Notes: generated from the sequence alone by a model not told the origin. A DNA stretch of 64,000 nt from Planctomycetes bacterium MalM25 (GCA_007745835.1 CP036424.1:2839968-2903967), one strand, 5' to 3'; shown: positions 9,744-19,319, counted from the first letter of the stretch. Program-made: numbers and translations.

Positions 9744-12700
9744 TCAACGCCAGGTGCGTGCGTAAGCGATCAGCCAGCCGAGGGCCGTCGCCGTGAGGGC
9801 AGCCGGCTCGGGCACGGCGGTCGCCTCGACGAGCGCCGGCACGCTCGCACCGTAATTGTCTCGCCAGATCAGGTAGTCGGCTTGGGTGACTTGGCCGTCG
9901 CCGTCGCCGTCGCCGCCGACGCCCGCGTCGACGGCTTGGCCTTCGGCGTCACGCCACACGGTGTAGTCGCCCGCGTCGACGAGGCCGTCGCCGTTGTAAT
10001 CGCCCGCGAGGGTGACCAGCAGCTGCACGCGGTCGGCCGCGTAGTTCACTTGCCACATCAGTCCCGACACCAGGCCAGGAAGGTCGTACGAATCGAACTT
10101 ACCCGAACGGGCGGAGCCGCTGGCGATGTCGAACCGGTCACCCGCCGCCGGGTCGAATCCGTCCGAGGCGGCGACGATCAGATCGCCCGCCAGCGCGACG
10201 AGGCCACTCGCCTCGACGCGGTCCGACTCGTCGGTCGTCAGCAGGTCGAGCGCGAGCGATGAGCCCGCTTCGAGCGTGAAGTCGCCGTCGATCGCCAGCG
10301 TGACGGCCGGCTGACCGGTCGAGGGCGCGATGTCTTGCAGCAGCCACTGGTGGTTTTGATCGACCTCGGTCGTGCCGAAGGCCGTGCCGCCGTAGAACCG
10401 CGCGACGGCGATCTCCCCATGGAAAGGCGAGCCCGTGCCCGAGCTGACGCCGGTCACCGAACTCGCCCCCTCGCCGAGGCCGAATACGTTGCCTCCGGCC
10501 CAGTCGTCGATCGTTTGGCCGCTGAGCTGGCCGACGAGCTGGTTGTTGAGATAGAGAGCGACCGAGTCGGTTCCGCTCTCCAGATCGATCACCCCGACGG
10601 CGTGGTTCCAGCCCTCGGTGACGCCCGTGGTCAGGTTGATGTCGCTGGCGTCGCCGTCGACGTTGAAGGTGAGCTGGCCGTCGTTGAGCACCATCGCGAC
10701 ACCCCGAGCGGCCCCGCCCGCTTCCAGCAGCACCTGATCGGCGCCGGCGGAGGAGTTGGTCACGTTGAAGACAACCTCGAAGGTCGCGTCCTGACGGCTG
10801 CGCGGTCCCGATTGCTCGAAGTAGTTGTTGAGTCCCTCGGCGCCGCCGCTCGTGGGGATCGTGTAGGCCGCCGAGAGGTGGGGGAAGGTCGCCGTATCGA
10901 CGGGTGTGGTGGTCGCGGCGGAGCCGAAGCTCAGATTATCCGGCGAGCCAGCCGCGTCGCTCCAGAGTGAATCGCCCGACAGGTCGAGGGCGGCGTCGTA
11001 GTTGAGCTCGAGGTCGGTGGTTACGATCTCGAGCGGGTCGTCGCCGCTGCCCCCCTCTCCCGGCACAATGCCCTCAGGTCCCACCCGCACGGCGACGCCG
11101 GTCCGCGCGAGCACGTGGCCTCGGACGGAGCCGTTGGTGAACGCGACGGCTCCCCCTTGCAGGTCGAGCGTGCCCGACAGATCAACTCCGCCGGCGAAGG
11201 TGACGTCCGCCGAGCCGGCCTTCGTGACGCTCCGCCCCGGGCGGAACTCGCGGACCTGACCGCCGAAGACGAACCGCTGGTTGCCGTTGCCTTGGAGGGT
11301 GAGGTCGTCGTAGACCTCGATGTCGGCGTCGACGTTGAAGGTGAACGCGCCGGGCGTGGCGTCGAGGGCGTCGAGATCGATCACGGGCGCGGCGCCCGCG
11401 CGGCTGGCGGTCATCATCAGCGGCAACCCGGCGATCGTCGCCGAGCGTTCGCCCACGAGCGGCGCGTCGGCGCTGGCGAGCGTGAGGCGGTTGGCCATGT
11501 AGGCCAGACCGCCGGCCCCTTTCAGGTCGTTAGTCACCGTGTAGTCACCGCTCGACTTGGCGCGGAAGGTCATCCGGTTGTCGGCGTAGCCGTCCCGCCA
11601 GCTCGCGGTGACCGAACCGCCCGGGTTGTCGCCATCGACCCACGCATTCGCGGACGAGAAGGCGCCGTTCGTGACCGCGTTCTCGCGGAAGCGGAAGTGA
11701 TCGAACTGATTGGTCAGCGGCGCCTGGTTGTCGTGCCGCGGCTTGTCCATCTGCACCTGGTAGCCCGCCATGAGCTGATGCAGTTCCTCGACCACCGCGG
11801 CGTTGGCGAGCGAGCCGACCACGTTGTTCGATTCGTCCAGGTCGTTGTCCAGGTCGTAGAGCTGGAAGCCTGTGCCGTTCTGGTGCATGTACTTCCACTT
11901 GCCCTTGCGGACGGCGGACTGCTGGTTGTTGTAGCGCGAGATGAACAGGTCCTCGTGCGCCACGCCCGGGAGTGTGCCGTTGATGTAGGGCAGCAGGTTC
12001 TTGCCGTCGACGACGTCGCTCGGCCCGAACGCGCCCTCGCCGGCGCCGCTGTAGGCGGTCGGGACGAGGTCGATCGCGTGGACCAAGTCGGTCGAGACCG
12101 TCCCCTGCACGCCGGCGTTCACGCCCGCGCCGGCGACGATCATCGGCACGCGCATGCCCCCCTCGAACTGGCTCCCCTTGCCGTTGCGGAGTTCGCCGTT
12201 GTCGCTCGAGTTGGGCCCGCTGTCGCAGCAGTCGCCGCCGTTGTCGTTGATGAACAGCAGCATCGTGTCGTCGGCGATGCTGTCGGACGTGTCGCCGTCG
12301 TTGTTCGGGTCGTCCAACGCGTCGAGGATCTTGCCGACGTTGCGGTCCATCGAGTACTGCATCGCCGCGTAGGTGCGGCGCTGGCCGGTGAAGCCGGGCT
12401 CGTTCAAGGAGTCGATGAACGCCAGGTCGCTCGCGGTCGCCTGCATCGGCGTGTGCGGCGCCGTGAACGAGGTGTACAAGAAGAAGGGGTCGGCGTCGTT
12501 CGTGGCCTTGTCCCGGATGTAGTCGACCGACTGGTCGCCGAACACGTCGGTCACGTACTCGCCGTTGTACTGGCTCTCGACGACCGAGGTGGAGCTGATC
12601 GAGCCGGCGCCGTCGGAGATCGTTCGGCGGAGCGCCTGGGTGCCCGTGGCGCTGCCGGCGAAGTAGCCCCGCGACCCGCCCCAGAGACCGTCGAAGTGCT

Positions 12701-13190
12701 CAACGCCCTGGTTCTCGGGGCGGTTGCCGAGCTGGCCGCCGCCGTTGGCGTGCTGGCCGATGTGCCACTTGCCGACCGCCGCCGTGTCGTAGCCGACCGT
12801 CTGCATCCGCTCCCAGACGGTGACCGCCGAGGTCGGCAGGCCCTGCACATACGAGGCGTTGTTGATCGCGGTCAAGTCGCCTTGGATGTTCGATCCGTAG
12901 CCGAACCGGGTGCCGTACTGACCGGTGGTGATCATCGCCCGAGAGGGAGAGCACACACTCGCCGTGTAGGCGTTCGTGAACGTCACCCCCATGCCGGCCA
13001 AGCGGTCGAGGTGAGGCGTCGGCACGGCGCCTCGATTGCCCGGGTCGGCGTTCGGGTCGGCGTCGCGCATGAAGCCGTAATCGGCCCAGCCGGCGTCGTC
13101 GGTCACGATCAGCACCACGTTCGGCTTGTCCGCCTGGCAAGCGTGCCCGGCTAACAAGAAGGAAGCAGCGAATAGGGAAGCGATTCTCAC
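9744..13190 (-). CDS. Sulfatase fused to LamG, dockerin-like repeats and PEP-CTERM tail
   Basis: 1148-aa modular sulfatase. Residues about 1-20 are a signal peptide from a GTG start. The type I sulfatase domain (about 21-500) carries NVVLIVTDDAGW, C-S-P-S-R (formylglycine Cys 80), GKWHIGQHANG and the metal motif FINDNGGDCCDSGPN. A beta-rich region (about 500-720) is followed by a LamG domain (about 733-960) sharing long stretches with the GH128-like protein downstream, dockerin-like repeats (GDYNGDGLVDAGDYTVWRD, GDGDGDGQVTQADYLIWRD) and a VPEPAALTATALGWLIAYART tail. Large size is due to appended surface modules. Probably desulfates the polysaccharide attacked by its neighbours. Confidence 0.9.
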   Translation of the reverse strand: MRIASLFAASFLLAGHACQADKPNVVLIVTDDAGWADYGFMRDADPNADPGNRGAVPTPHLDRLAGMGVTFTNAYTASVCSPSRAMITTGQYGTRFGYGSNIQGDLTAINNASYVQGLPTSAVTVWERMQTVGYDTAAVGKWHIGQHANGGGQLGNRPENQGVEHFDGLWGGSRGYFAGSATGTQALRRTISDGAGSISSTSVVESQYNGEYVTDVFGDQSVDYIRDKATNDADPFFLYTSFTAPHTPMQATASDLAFIDSLNEPGFTGQRRTYAAMQYSMDRNVGKILDALDDPNNDGDTSDSIADDTMLLFINDNGGDCCDSGPNSSDNGELRNGKGSQFEGGMRVPMIVAGAGVNAGVQGTVSTDLVHAIDLVPTAYSGAGEGAFGPSDVVDGKNLLPYINGTLPGVAHEDLFISRYNNQQSAVRKGKWKYMHQNGTGFQLYDLDNDLDESNNVVGSLANAAVVEELHQLMAGYQVQMDKPRHDNQAPLTNQFDHFRFRENAVTNGAFSSANAWVDGDNPGGSVTASWRDGYADNRMTFRAKSSGDYTVTNDLKGAGGLAYMANRLTLASADAPLVGERSATIAGLPLMMTASRAGAAPVIDLDALDATPGAFTFNVDADIEVYDDLTLQGNGNQRFVFGGQVREFRPGRSVTKAGSADVTFAGGVDLSGTLDLQGGAVAFTNGSVRGHVLARTGVAVRVGPEGIVPGEGGSGDDPLEIVTTDLELNYDAALDLSGDSLWSDAAGSPDNLSFGSAATTTPVDTATFPHLSAAYTIPTSGGAEGLNNYFEQSGPRSRQDATFEVVFNVTNSSAGADQVLLEAGGAARGVAMVLNDGQLTFNVDGDASDINLTTGVTEGWNHAVGVIDLESGTDSVALYLNNQLVGQLSGQTIDDWAGGNVFGLGEGASSVTGVSSGTGSPFHGEIAVARFYGGTAFGTTEVDQNHQWLLQDIAPSTGQPAVTLAIDGDFTLEAGSSLALDLLTTDESDRVEASGLVALAGDLIVAASDGFDPAAGDRFDIASGSARSGKFDSYDLPGLVSGLMWQVNYAADRVQLLVTLAGDYNGDGLVDAGDYTVWRDAEGQAVDAGVGGDGDGDGQVTQADYLIWRDNYGASVPALVEATAVPEPAALTATALGWLIAYARTWR

Positions 13191-13315
13191 AAGGGGCCTC
13201 TTCAGTGGCCGCTTCGCGTGGTTCCGTCACGTGGCGGGCCGGGGTGAATCATCAAAGCAATAGAACGGGGCGGCGCGACGCGGGTGACGCGCCGCCCCGG
13301 GAGTCAATCGTGCAA

Positions 13316-14962
13316 TCAAAGACGCCGAACGCGGATGAAAAGGCAAGCCGTCAGCAGCAAGGCCACGGAACCGGGCTCGGGGACAGCGACCGCCGAACCG
13401 CCGGTGATCGCGTTGTAACGAGACAGCACCTCCGTCGCGTCCCACGCGGTCCCGGGGTCGTACTCGAAAATGGCGATCTGGCCCTCGAACGTGTACGGCG
13501 TCGCGCCGGTTCCGTCGAGGAGCGGGCCGCCGCCAGCGACGTTGCCACCGACTTGGCCGAGGCCGGCCTGGTTGCCGCCCGCCCAACGGTTGATGTCGGT
13601 TGTCGCCCCCGAAGTCGAGGCGACCAGGACGCCGTCCACGTAGAGATCAACGAAATCGTCCGACGAAGCGGCGTCTGCGCTGAACGTGTTGTTGATGACA
13701 ACCGCCACCTGGGTCCAATCAGCGTCGGCAAGGGTCGTGGTGATCGTCTGCTCATTCCCGTCGAACTGGCCGTTGACGTAGAAGCTGAGCTGATCGTCCT
13801 GCAGCGAGAGGTACGAACCGGTGCCGGTGCCGCCGATCTCGAAGAGGACCTGATCGCCCCCCGACAGGTCGTCGGGCTGGAACCAGATCTCGAACGAGCC
13901 GTTCTGCCGGCTCGCCTGCAGGCCGCCCGTCGCGTTCTCGTAGACGTTCGCCTGGCCCGTGGCGCCCTGGTCGAAGGCGCGGGTGATGCCCGGCACGGCG
14001 GGGTCGTTGACCGGAACGGTGGCCGGCGAACCGTAGTTGTCCGCCCAGTAGGTGCGGTCGGCCTGATCGATCACGCCCACGGCGCCCGGGTCGCGGCTGC
14101 CGCCGACGAACGCCGTGGCGTCGGCGCCGAGGTTGTCACGCCAGACCGTGTAGTCGGCCGCGTTGGTGAAGCCGTCCCCGTTGTAGTCGCCCTTCTGAGG
14201 CACGTTGAACGCGAACTGCTCGATCGCCGGCTCGACCGAGTCCCAGCGGCGGTTGCTCGGGTCGTCGAGCGACGCGTCGAAGCGATACGGCAGCACCGGC
14301 GGGGGCGGGGCGTCGAAGAACGGCGTGCCCGCGAGCGTCCACTGGTGCCCCGCACCGTTCGCCTGCTGCGCGCCGGTGTCGACGACAAAGTGCAGGCCCT
14401 CGACCGGCTCGGGCGTCGTGTCGAAGCGGGTGCGGATCGAGCCCGTGCTGTCGACGCCGATCGCCAAGCCATTGCTGCTCGATGTGAAGTTGATCGGCGT
14501 GTCGAACGTGGCGTACGGGATGATCGCCCCGCCCGTGCCAGCCAGCGTGAATTCGACGTCGGCGGTCGCCAGGACGGTCTCACCGTTGTCGGTGCCGTCC
14601 CAGGCGTTCGGGGCGCCGCCGGTCAGCTCGTAGAAGGTGAACGTGAAGGTTCCGTTGCTCGTGTTGTTGGCGGTGCCGGTGTTCGGGGAGCGCAGCGGCA
14701 GCGCGATGCCGGTGAGCGAGACGTCCGTCCCGATGTCCCACATCTCGGGCCAAACGGCGACCCAGTTATAGGCGCCGGCGCCGTTGCCCGTATCGTTGGC
14801 GCGGATGTCGAACGTGCCGTTGCCGGCGTGCGTGGCGCCGTCGAAGATCAGATCGTTGCCCAACAGGCCCGAGCCGATCGTGTAGCCATTCTGAAAGCTG
14901 GCCGCCGGGGCCGACGCGGCCAGCAGGCCAACCGCGGTCAGGGCGATCGCGTGTCGAAACAT
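13316..14962 (-). CDS. Secreted LamG protein with internal dockerin-like repeats and PEP-CTERM tail
   Basis: 548-aa non-enzymatic-looking surface protein. Signal peptide 1-20; a beta-rich N-terminal domain (about 22-200) related to the PEP-CTERM protein upstream; a LamG-type domain (about 310-525); sorting tail VPEPGSVALLLTACLFIRVRR. Dockerin-like repeats (GDYNGDGFTNAADYTVWRD and IDQADRTYWADNYG) lie at about 258-310, within what aligns as the N-terminal part of the LamG region, instead of after it as in the neighbouring enzymes. ATG 14962 starts at the signal peptide; the longer frame upstream is not protein-like. Likely carbohydrate binding or surface display; no catalytic motif recognised. 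Confidence 0.82.
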   Translation of the reverse strand: MFRHAIALTAVGLLAASAPAASFQNGYTIGSGLLGNDLIFDGATHAGNGTFDIRANDTGNGAGAYNWVAVWPEMWDIGTDVSLTGIALPLRSPNTGTANNTSNGTFTFTFYELTGGAPNAWDGTDNGETVLATADVEFTLAGTGGAIIPYATFDTPINFTSSSNGLAIGVDSTGSIRTRFDTTPEPVEGLHFVVDTGAQQANGAGHQWTLAGTPFFDAPPPPVLPYRFDASLDDPSNRRWDSVEPAIEQFAFNVPQKGDYNGDGFTNAADYTVWRDNLGADATAFVGGSRDPGAVGVIDQADRTYWADNYGSPATVPVNDPAVPGITRAFDQGATGQANVYENATGGLQASRQNGSFEIWFQPDDLSGGDQVLFEIGGTGTGSYLSLQDDQLSFYVNGQFDGNEQTITTTLADADWTQVAVVINNTFSADAASSDDFVDLYVDGVLVASTSGATTDINRWAGGNQAGLGQVGGNVAGGGPLLDGTGATPYTFEGQIAIFEYDPGTAWDATEVLSRYNAITGGSAVAVPEPGSVALLLTACLFIRVRRL

Positions 14963-15074
14963 GAGAGGTTGCTCCAGGGCGCCCCCTCCGCACACGCGGG
15001 TGCGAAGAACGACGCGGGTTGAGATAAGGTTGAGAAAGGCCCGCCGCGCCACCCCGCGCGGCGGGCCGTGTCCG

Positions 15075-15701
15075 TCAGCGTCGCTTGAAGGTCGTCGCCA
15101 AGCCCAGCAGCCCCAGCAGGGCCATCGAGGTCGGCTCGGGGATCGCCAGGGTCGCCGTGCCGCCGACACTCACCTTCAATCCGTTCTCACCGGAAGGCGA
15201 TTGGACGGCGTTCCAGCTCTTGAAACGGAGGTTGCCGGTCGAGCTGATCGCGATGCGGAACCGGTCCTCGACTCCGTCGATCTGGCCGGTGATCGGCGTG
15301 TCAAAGACCGCGGTGTACTGATCGACAGCGCCCAGGTACTGGAGGGTGGCCGTCCGGGAACCGAGCACGACGTTGTCGGCGGCGAGCCCGAAGTTGTTGT
15401 CTGCGCCGAAGTACGTGATCTCGACCGTTACGGTCTCCTCGGTGGTCGACGTTCCGCCGCGCGGGTTGAGACCGATGCCTGTGATGCTGATGTCGACCGG
15501 GCCCATCCCGGTCGGGACGTCCAGGTTGCGAGCGGGCGTGAACGTGGTGGCCGTGCCGGTGTCTTGGCCCGAGCCCATCGTCACGTCGTCGATCAGCAGG
15601 TCGCTGAAAGTTGTTGTCGGGTCGGCGCCGGCCACAAACATGGCGGCGTGCACCGGCGCGGTGACCGCCGCGAGCAGGAGGAAGCAAGTGGTTCGGATCA
15701 T
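15075..15701 (-). CDS. PEP-CTERM sorting-domain protein
   Basis: 208-aa secreted protein: signal peptide (about 1-19), one beta-rich domain with the segment DISITGIGLNPRGG that has a counterpart in the next protein downstream, and the tail IPEPTSMALLGLLGLATTFKRR (PEP motif, hydrophobic helix, basic end). In other bacteria such tails are cut by an exosortase during export; no exosortase is in the window. The function of the body domain is not recognised. It lies in the sigma/FecR-led block, 78 nt after the lipoprotein gene. Confidence 0.82.
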   Translation of the reverse strand: MIRTTCFLLLAAVTAPVHAAMFVAGADPTTTFSDLLIDDVTMGSGQDTGTATTFTPARNLDVPTGMGPVDISITGIGLNPRGGTSTTEETVTVEITYFGADNNFGLAADNVVLGSRTATLQYLGAVDQYTAVFDTPITGQIDGVEDRFRIAISSTGNLRFKSWNAVQSPSGENGLKVSVGGTATLAIPEPTSMALLGLLGLATTFKRR

Positions 15702-15779
15702 GAGACTCTCCAAGTTGCGTTTCAGAAGGAGTAAGAAAAGGAACAGAGTAAGGAGCGCCGCTTGGCGACCCTCGGTGAA

Positions 15780-16214
15780 TCAGCCGCTGGTTAGGTCGAA
15801 GTTGGCGTCGTCCGCCCCGCCGCGTGAGACCGAATAGGTAAGCTCGGAGGGGGAGCGGTAACGCGGCGGGACACGCTCTTCGGACACGATCTCGACTCGG
15901 TCCGAGTTCTGCGGGTCGACCATCCGCGACTCGAACGTCGAGATGCTCACCCGGTGCTCGCCGACGACGGCGCCGGTGTCGCTGCTTTGGGCGCGGAGGT
16001 TGTAGCGGCCCTGCTCATCGGTCACGCCAATCGACGGGGGACCGACCACCGGATCGGCGCCGGTGCGCTGGGGCTGGAAGTAGAGTGAGGCGTTCGCCAG
16101 CGGCTCGCCGTCGAGGGTCACCACCCCCGACACGGGCGCCATCTGGAACTCCCCACCGCAACCGACCAGCAGCGCGAGCGGAACGAGCACGGCGACGCGA
16201 TCAAATGCTGTCAT
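15780..16214 (-). CDS. Carboxypeptidase-regulatory-like lipoprotein
   Basis: 144-aa predicted lipoprotein. The lipobox LLVGC places the lipidated Cys at 19. The rest is a transthyretin-like fold: [20 protein letters not shown] and [12 protein letters not shown] are the usual strand signatures, followed by GEHRVSIST. Proteins of this type commonly follow DUF1559 genes in planctomycetes; here it overlaps the DUF1559 gene by 14 nt, so the two are probably co-translated partners. Specific function unknown; a structural or binding role at the membrane is likely. A second DUF1559-lipoprotein pair lies at 58962-60454. Confidence 0.85.
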   Translation of the reverse strand: MTAFDRVAVLVPLALLVGCGGEFQMAPVSGVVTLDGEPLANASLYFQPQRTGADPVVGPPSIGVTDEQGRYNLRAQSSDTGAVVGEHRVSISTFESRMVDPQNSDRVEIVSEERVPPRYRSPSELTYSVSRGGADDANFDLTSG

Positions 16215-17271
16215 CAGTCAACTCCTCCCCGCCGATGGTGCCGAGCGCCAAGTAGACCTCGTCGTCAATGACGTCGCGGACCGCGTGAATCGAACCGTCG
16301 CAAAACGCGAACTGAATCACCCCGCCGGGATGGACGGTGGAGAAAGACCGGAAGCAGAGGCTCGGGTTCCCGCCGAGTCCGGGAGGCACTTCGCGTGACG
16401 ACTTGCGGCACTCCTCGACGGTCGCGGTCCTGTAGATCGAGCTGCGTCCTTGATCGTCTCGTATGAAATGTCCCTTGCTGTGGTACCTCCAACCGGAGGC
16501 CCAGGCGTTGCGTCGGATCGCATCGGGGCCCGGGTGGAACTCGCCCACCAACGCGGTCTTCGAGGTGCCATCGGTGACCTGAGCTAGGGTTGTCGGCGCG
16601 ATCTCGATCCGCCCCCCCGCCGCGACCAGAGCGCCGCGGAAAGCACGGTTGTCCCGCCGCCCCGCGTTGCCGTTGACGTTCAAACGATCCCACCAAATGA
16701 GGCCACTGGTTTGCCGGGTCTGATCGACCGTTCCCGAACAGGCGCGGTAGGAGCTGGCGGCCCAGTTCACGCCGTGTGCGAAGAAGGGCTCGCTGGCGAA
16801 CTGCTCCTCGGGACAGACGTAGGCCGCCATGGACTGTTCACCCGCTTGGCGATTCGACACGCCGGAAGCGTTTACAGCAGTCGACAGATAGTTCTTGTTG
16901 CCGCTGAAGTCGAACTGGTCGAAAGCGGCCTGCTCTTCGAGGTACGGCAGGATCGTAATCCCCCAGACCTGGCCCACTTCTTCCTTGCTCCCGCCCGGAC
17001 CGTCGTCGTCGTTGAAACGCCCCTTGCCCTCGACCCCCGCCGGCAGCGAGCCGGTCGTTGACTCGTAGTTCAAGCAGGCCAGGCCGATCTGCTTCAGCTG
17101 GTTCTGGCACTGGCTCCGCCGCGCAGCGGCGCGGGCGGCCTGCACCGCCGGAAGGAGCAGGGCGACCAAGATGCCGATGATCGCAATCACCACCAGCAGC
17201 TCGACCAGCGTGAACGCGGCCTGCGGTCGGCGGAGACGATTCGATTGGATGAGATTCGGAAGAGGAGTCAT
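16201..17271 (-). CDS. DUF1559 pseudopilin-like protein
   Basis: 356 aa. N-terminal class III signal [22 protein letters not shown] with Glu+5, then the conserved [20 protein letters not shown] helix, a variable beta-rich body, and the C-terminal [18 protein letters not shown] (H-x9-DG-type motif). This is the DUF1559 family, enormously expanded in planctomycetes and processed like type II secretion/type IV pilus pseudopilins; molecular role unproven. Note Ala rather than Gly at position -1 of the cleavage site. It follows the FecR gene by 12 nt and overlaps the lipoprotein gene, so it belongs to the sigma/FecR operon. Confidence 0.92.
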   Translation of the reverse strand: MTPLPNLIQSNRLRRPQAAFTLVELLVVIAIIGILVALLLPAVQAARAAARRSQCQNQLKQIGLACLNYESTTGSLPAGVEGKGRFNDDDGPGGSKEEVGQVWGITILPYLEEQAAFDQFDFSGNKNYLSTAVNASGVSNRQAGEQSMAAYVCPEEQFASEPFFAHGVNWAASSYRACSGTVDQTRQTSGLIWWDRLNVNGNAGRRDNRAFRGALVAAGGRIEIAPTTLAQVTDGTSKTALVGEFHPGPDAIRRNAWASGWRYHSKGHFIRDDQGRSSIYRTATVEECRKSSREVPPGLGGNPSLCFRSFSTVHPGGVIQFAFCDGSIHAVRDVIDDEVYLALGTIGGEELTDDSI

Positions 17272-17283
17272 GCGTTACTCAGG

Positions 17284-18804
17284 TCATGGATGCGCCGCGA
17301 GATCGGCCGCCGCGGCGGGCGGATCCTTCTCGCGGACCACGTAGAACCCCCAGCGGAAGCGGTCGCCGTAATCAACGCCGTTCGGGCCCACGCCGGCGTA
17401 GATCGTGTCGCCCGCTTTGAGCTCACCGAGCGGACCACGAAAAGTGAGGTAGCTGCTTCGGTCGCAAATTTTATGAAGGAGCCTGGGCCCGTCGTTCACG
17501 TTGACCGCGACATCGAGAACCTGGTCTTCGTCCCAACGGTGTGGCCACTTGCGCTCGAGCCAACCGGCCTCGATGCGGTACACCCCGTCCTCGGGCACGG
17601 TGAAGGCCGAGATGCTGTAGTGGTCAAGCTTCCGCCCCGACTGGGTGCTCCCGAGTCCCGGGTGCCCCCCCTCACGGTGAACACGCACGTAACGTCGAAA
17701 CGCGGGTTTCTTCTCGCGATCGACGGGGCGGTAGCTCTCACTGGGGGCGTCCCAGACCAGCTCGGCGTAGCCGGAAGGATCACCGAACGGGCTCACTGCA
17801 TTGGTGTAGTACCGCCAAGGACCTTCACGGGAAGGATGGCCTTCAATCCCAGGCTCCCAATCGTGCCAGCGGTCGGCGATCACGACGGCGTTGTTCAACT
17901 CCTCTCGATCGGGCAGCTGCTCGGTCAGCTGGCGAGCTGCGGCGTCGTCGCCCGCTTCGACAGTCGCGCCGCTGGAGCGGACGCCCTCGCCCGCCTTGAG
18001 ACGCCGCCCGCCATCCGCCTGGCCCTCTTTGAGGACTTCGACCTCACCTTCCGTGACGACCACATTCACCTTGGGGTCCCCCCCCTCGTCCGAGACGCTC
18101 ACCGCAAACTCGGTCCCGTGGTCGATCACGTCGACCCCGGGCGTATCGATGCGGAAGCCGGTGGCCCAGGGGGGAGCGACCGCCGCGAGCTTGCCCTTGA
18201 GCAAGGTCGCCCCGTTGGCCTCCTCGGCGATCAGGTGCGCCGGTCCTTCCAACACGACAACGGCGCCCTGACGGAACTCGATCTCGACCAGCCCGCTAGC
18301 GATCGCGATCGCTTCGCCGGCGGCCACCAGATCGGCCGGCTCGTAGCGACGCGCATCGGCCTGCCAATCGGCCCCATCGACGCGCGTGATCGTGGCGACA
18401 AGACCGGGCCAGCTGGTCTCTTGCAGGTCGATGGCGACCGGTAACTCGTCGGGATTCTGGTCTGGCCCCGTCGGTGTGCCCGTCAGAGTAAGCGCCATCA
18501 ACAGCGTGGCCGCGACAGCGAAGACGCCGAGCAGCCAGCGCGTCGCGACGGCGGGCTGCGTTCCGTTTACGGCGGCCGGAATGGGAGGGTCCTCAATCAT
18601 CTCTTCAAGACGCGCCCGCACACGTGCTGCCGCGAGTGTCCCGAACAAGTCGGAATGCAGAGACGCGTAATCCAGGTAGTGCCGTCGCGACTCGGGCGAG
18701 CTGCGCAGCAACTCTTGCAACTGGGTGTACGACGACGCGTCCAGCCGGTCGGTGCAGGCCGCCTCGAAGAGGGCGTGCTCTTGTTGGTCGAGCGATCCGC
18801 TCAC
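17284..18804 (-). CDS. FecR-domain membrane protein (putative anti-sigma/signal sensor)
   Basis: 506 aa. An N-terminal cytoplasmic helical part (SPESRRHYLDYASLHSDL is typical of planctomycete FecR-type proteins) is followed by one membrane helix (RWLLGVFAVAATLLMALTL, about 88-108), a FecR domain (about 140-265, with DTPGVDVIDHGTEFAVSV and VVVTEGEVEVL), and a C-terminal beta-rich extracytoplasmic domain resembling a carbohydrate-sensing jelly roll. GTG 18804 overlaps the TGA of the sigma gene as GTGA, so the pair is translationally coupled. Inferred role: transmits a surface signal to the sigma factor encoded just upstream. Confidence 0.88.
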   Translation of the reverse strand: MSGSLDQQEHALFEAACTDRLDASSYTQLQELLRSSPESRRHYLDYASLHSDLFGTLAAARVRARLEEMIEDPPIPAAVNGTQPAVATRWLLGVFAVAATLLMALTLTGTPTGPDQNPDELPVAIDLQETSWPGLVATITRVDGADWQADARRYEPADLVAAGEAIAIASGLVEIEFRQGAVVVLEGPAHLIAEEANGATLLKGKLAAVAPPWATGFRIDTPGVDVIDHGTEFAVSVSDEGGDPKVNVVVTEGEVEVLKEGQADGGRRLKAGEGVRSSGATVEAGDDAAARQLTEQLPDREELNNAVVIADRWHDWEPGIEGHPSREGPWRYYTNAVSPFGDPSGYAELVWDAPSESYRPVDREKKPAFRRYVRVHREGGHPGLGSTQSGRKLDHYSISAFTVPEDGVYRIEAGWLERKWPHRWDEDQVLDVAVNVNDGPRLLHKICDRSSYLTFRGPLGELKAGDTIYAGVGPNGVDYGDRFRWGFYVVREKDPPAAAADLAAHP

Positions 18805-19319
18805 GAGTGCCCCTCCGTGGCCAGGGTCGCTTGGATGCAACCGAACAAGAGCCCACGGATGCGAGCCAGCGAGTTGTAGACGCCGCCCGCGGAACGCCCG
18901 ATCTCATCGGCCAGCTGTTTGATCGTGCGGCCGTCGGTGTAGGCCAACTCGACCAGGGTCCGGTCCTTCTCAGGCAGTTTCTTTAAGCAACCGGCTAGCG
19001 CTCGGCGACGGGCCTGACGCTGCTCGGGCTCCTGCTCGCTCTGCGCTACCAGCAGCAGCTCGATCACGTCGTCGGCAAGCGGGGTGACGCGGCGGGATTG
19101 CATCAGATTCATCGCCTTGTAGCGTGCGATCCGGCAGCCCCAGGCGATGAAGCTCGTGCCCGGCTCGAAGTCCGAGAACTTCTGCCACATCGTCAGCACC
19201 GTCTGCTGGAGCAGGTCCTCGGCGTCCTGATGATTTGGCGTGATCGCGCACAGGAAACCCATCAGCTGAGCCTCATGGTCCGCCAGCAATGTCAGAAAAT
19301 GTTCGCGATCGCTCGCCAT
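18801..19319 (-). CDS. ECF-type sigma factor (planctomycete/verrucomicrobial family)
   Basis: 172-aa RNA polymerase sigma-70-type factor. Region 2: AITPNHQDAEDLLQQTVLTMWQ, then IAWGCRIARYKAMNLM. Region 4: LPEKDRTLVELAYTDGRTIKQLADEIGRSAGGVYNSLARIR, a helix-turn-helix for the -35 element. Length and sequence match the short ECF sigma family of Rhodopirellula and Verrucomicrobium relatives. ATG 19319 fits the family start; an upstream ATG at 19340 is less likely. It heads the 16-kb minus-strand block and overlaps the FecR gene, so it is the probable master regulator of the block. An 8-bp inverted repeat lies about 70 nt upstream. Confidence 0.92.
   Translation of the reverse strand: MASDREHFLTLLADHEAQLMGFLCAITPNHQDAEDLLQQTVLTMWQKFSDFEPGTSFIAWGCRIARYKAMNLMQSRRVTPLADDVIELLLVAQSEQEPEQRQARRRALAGCLKKLPEKDRTLVELAYTDGRTIKQLADEIGRSAGGVYNSLARIRGLLFGCIQATLATEGHS

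Noticed and set aside
11115-13154. Open frame of about 680 codons on the + strand opposite the sulfatase-LamG gene
   Set aside because: Arg/Val/Gly-biased translation without any motif, exactly antisense to a well-supported sulfatase; an artefact of high G+C.
13205-15022. Open frame of about 600 codons on the + strand opposite the LamG protein
   Set aside because: Same composition artefact; the minus strand has signal peptide, LamG and PEP tail.
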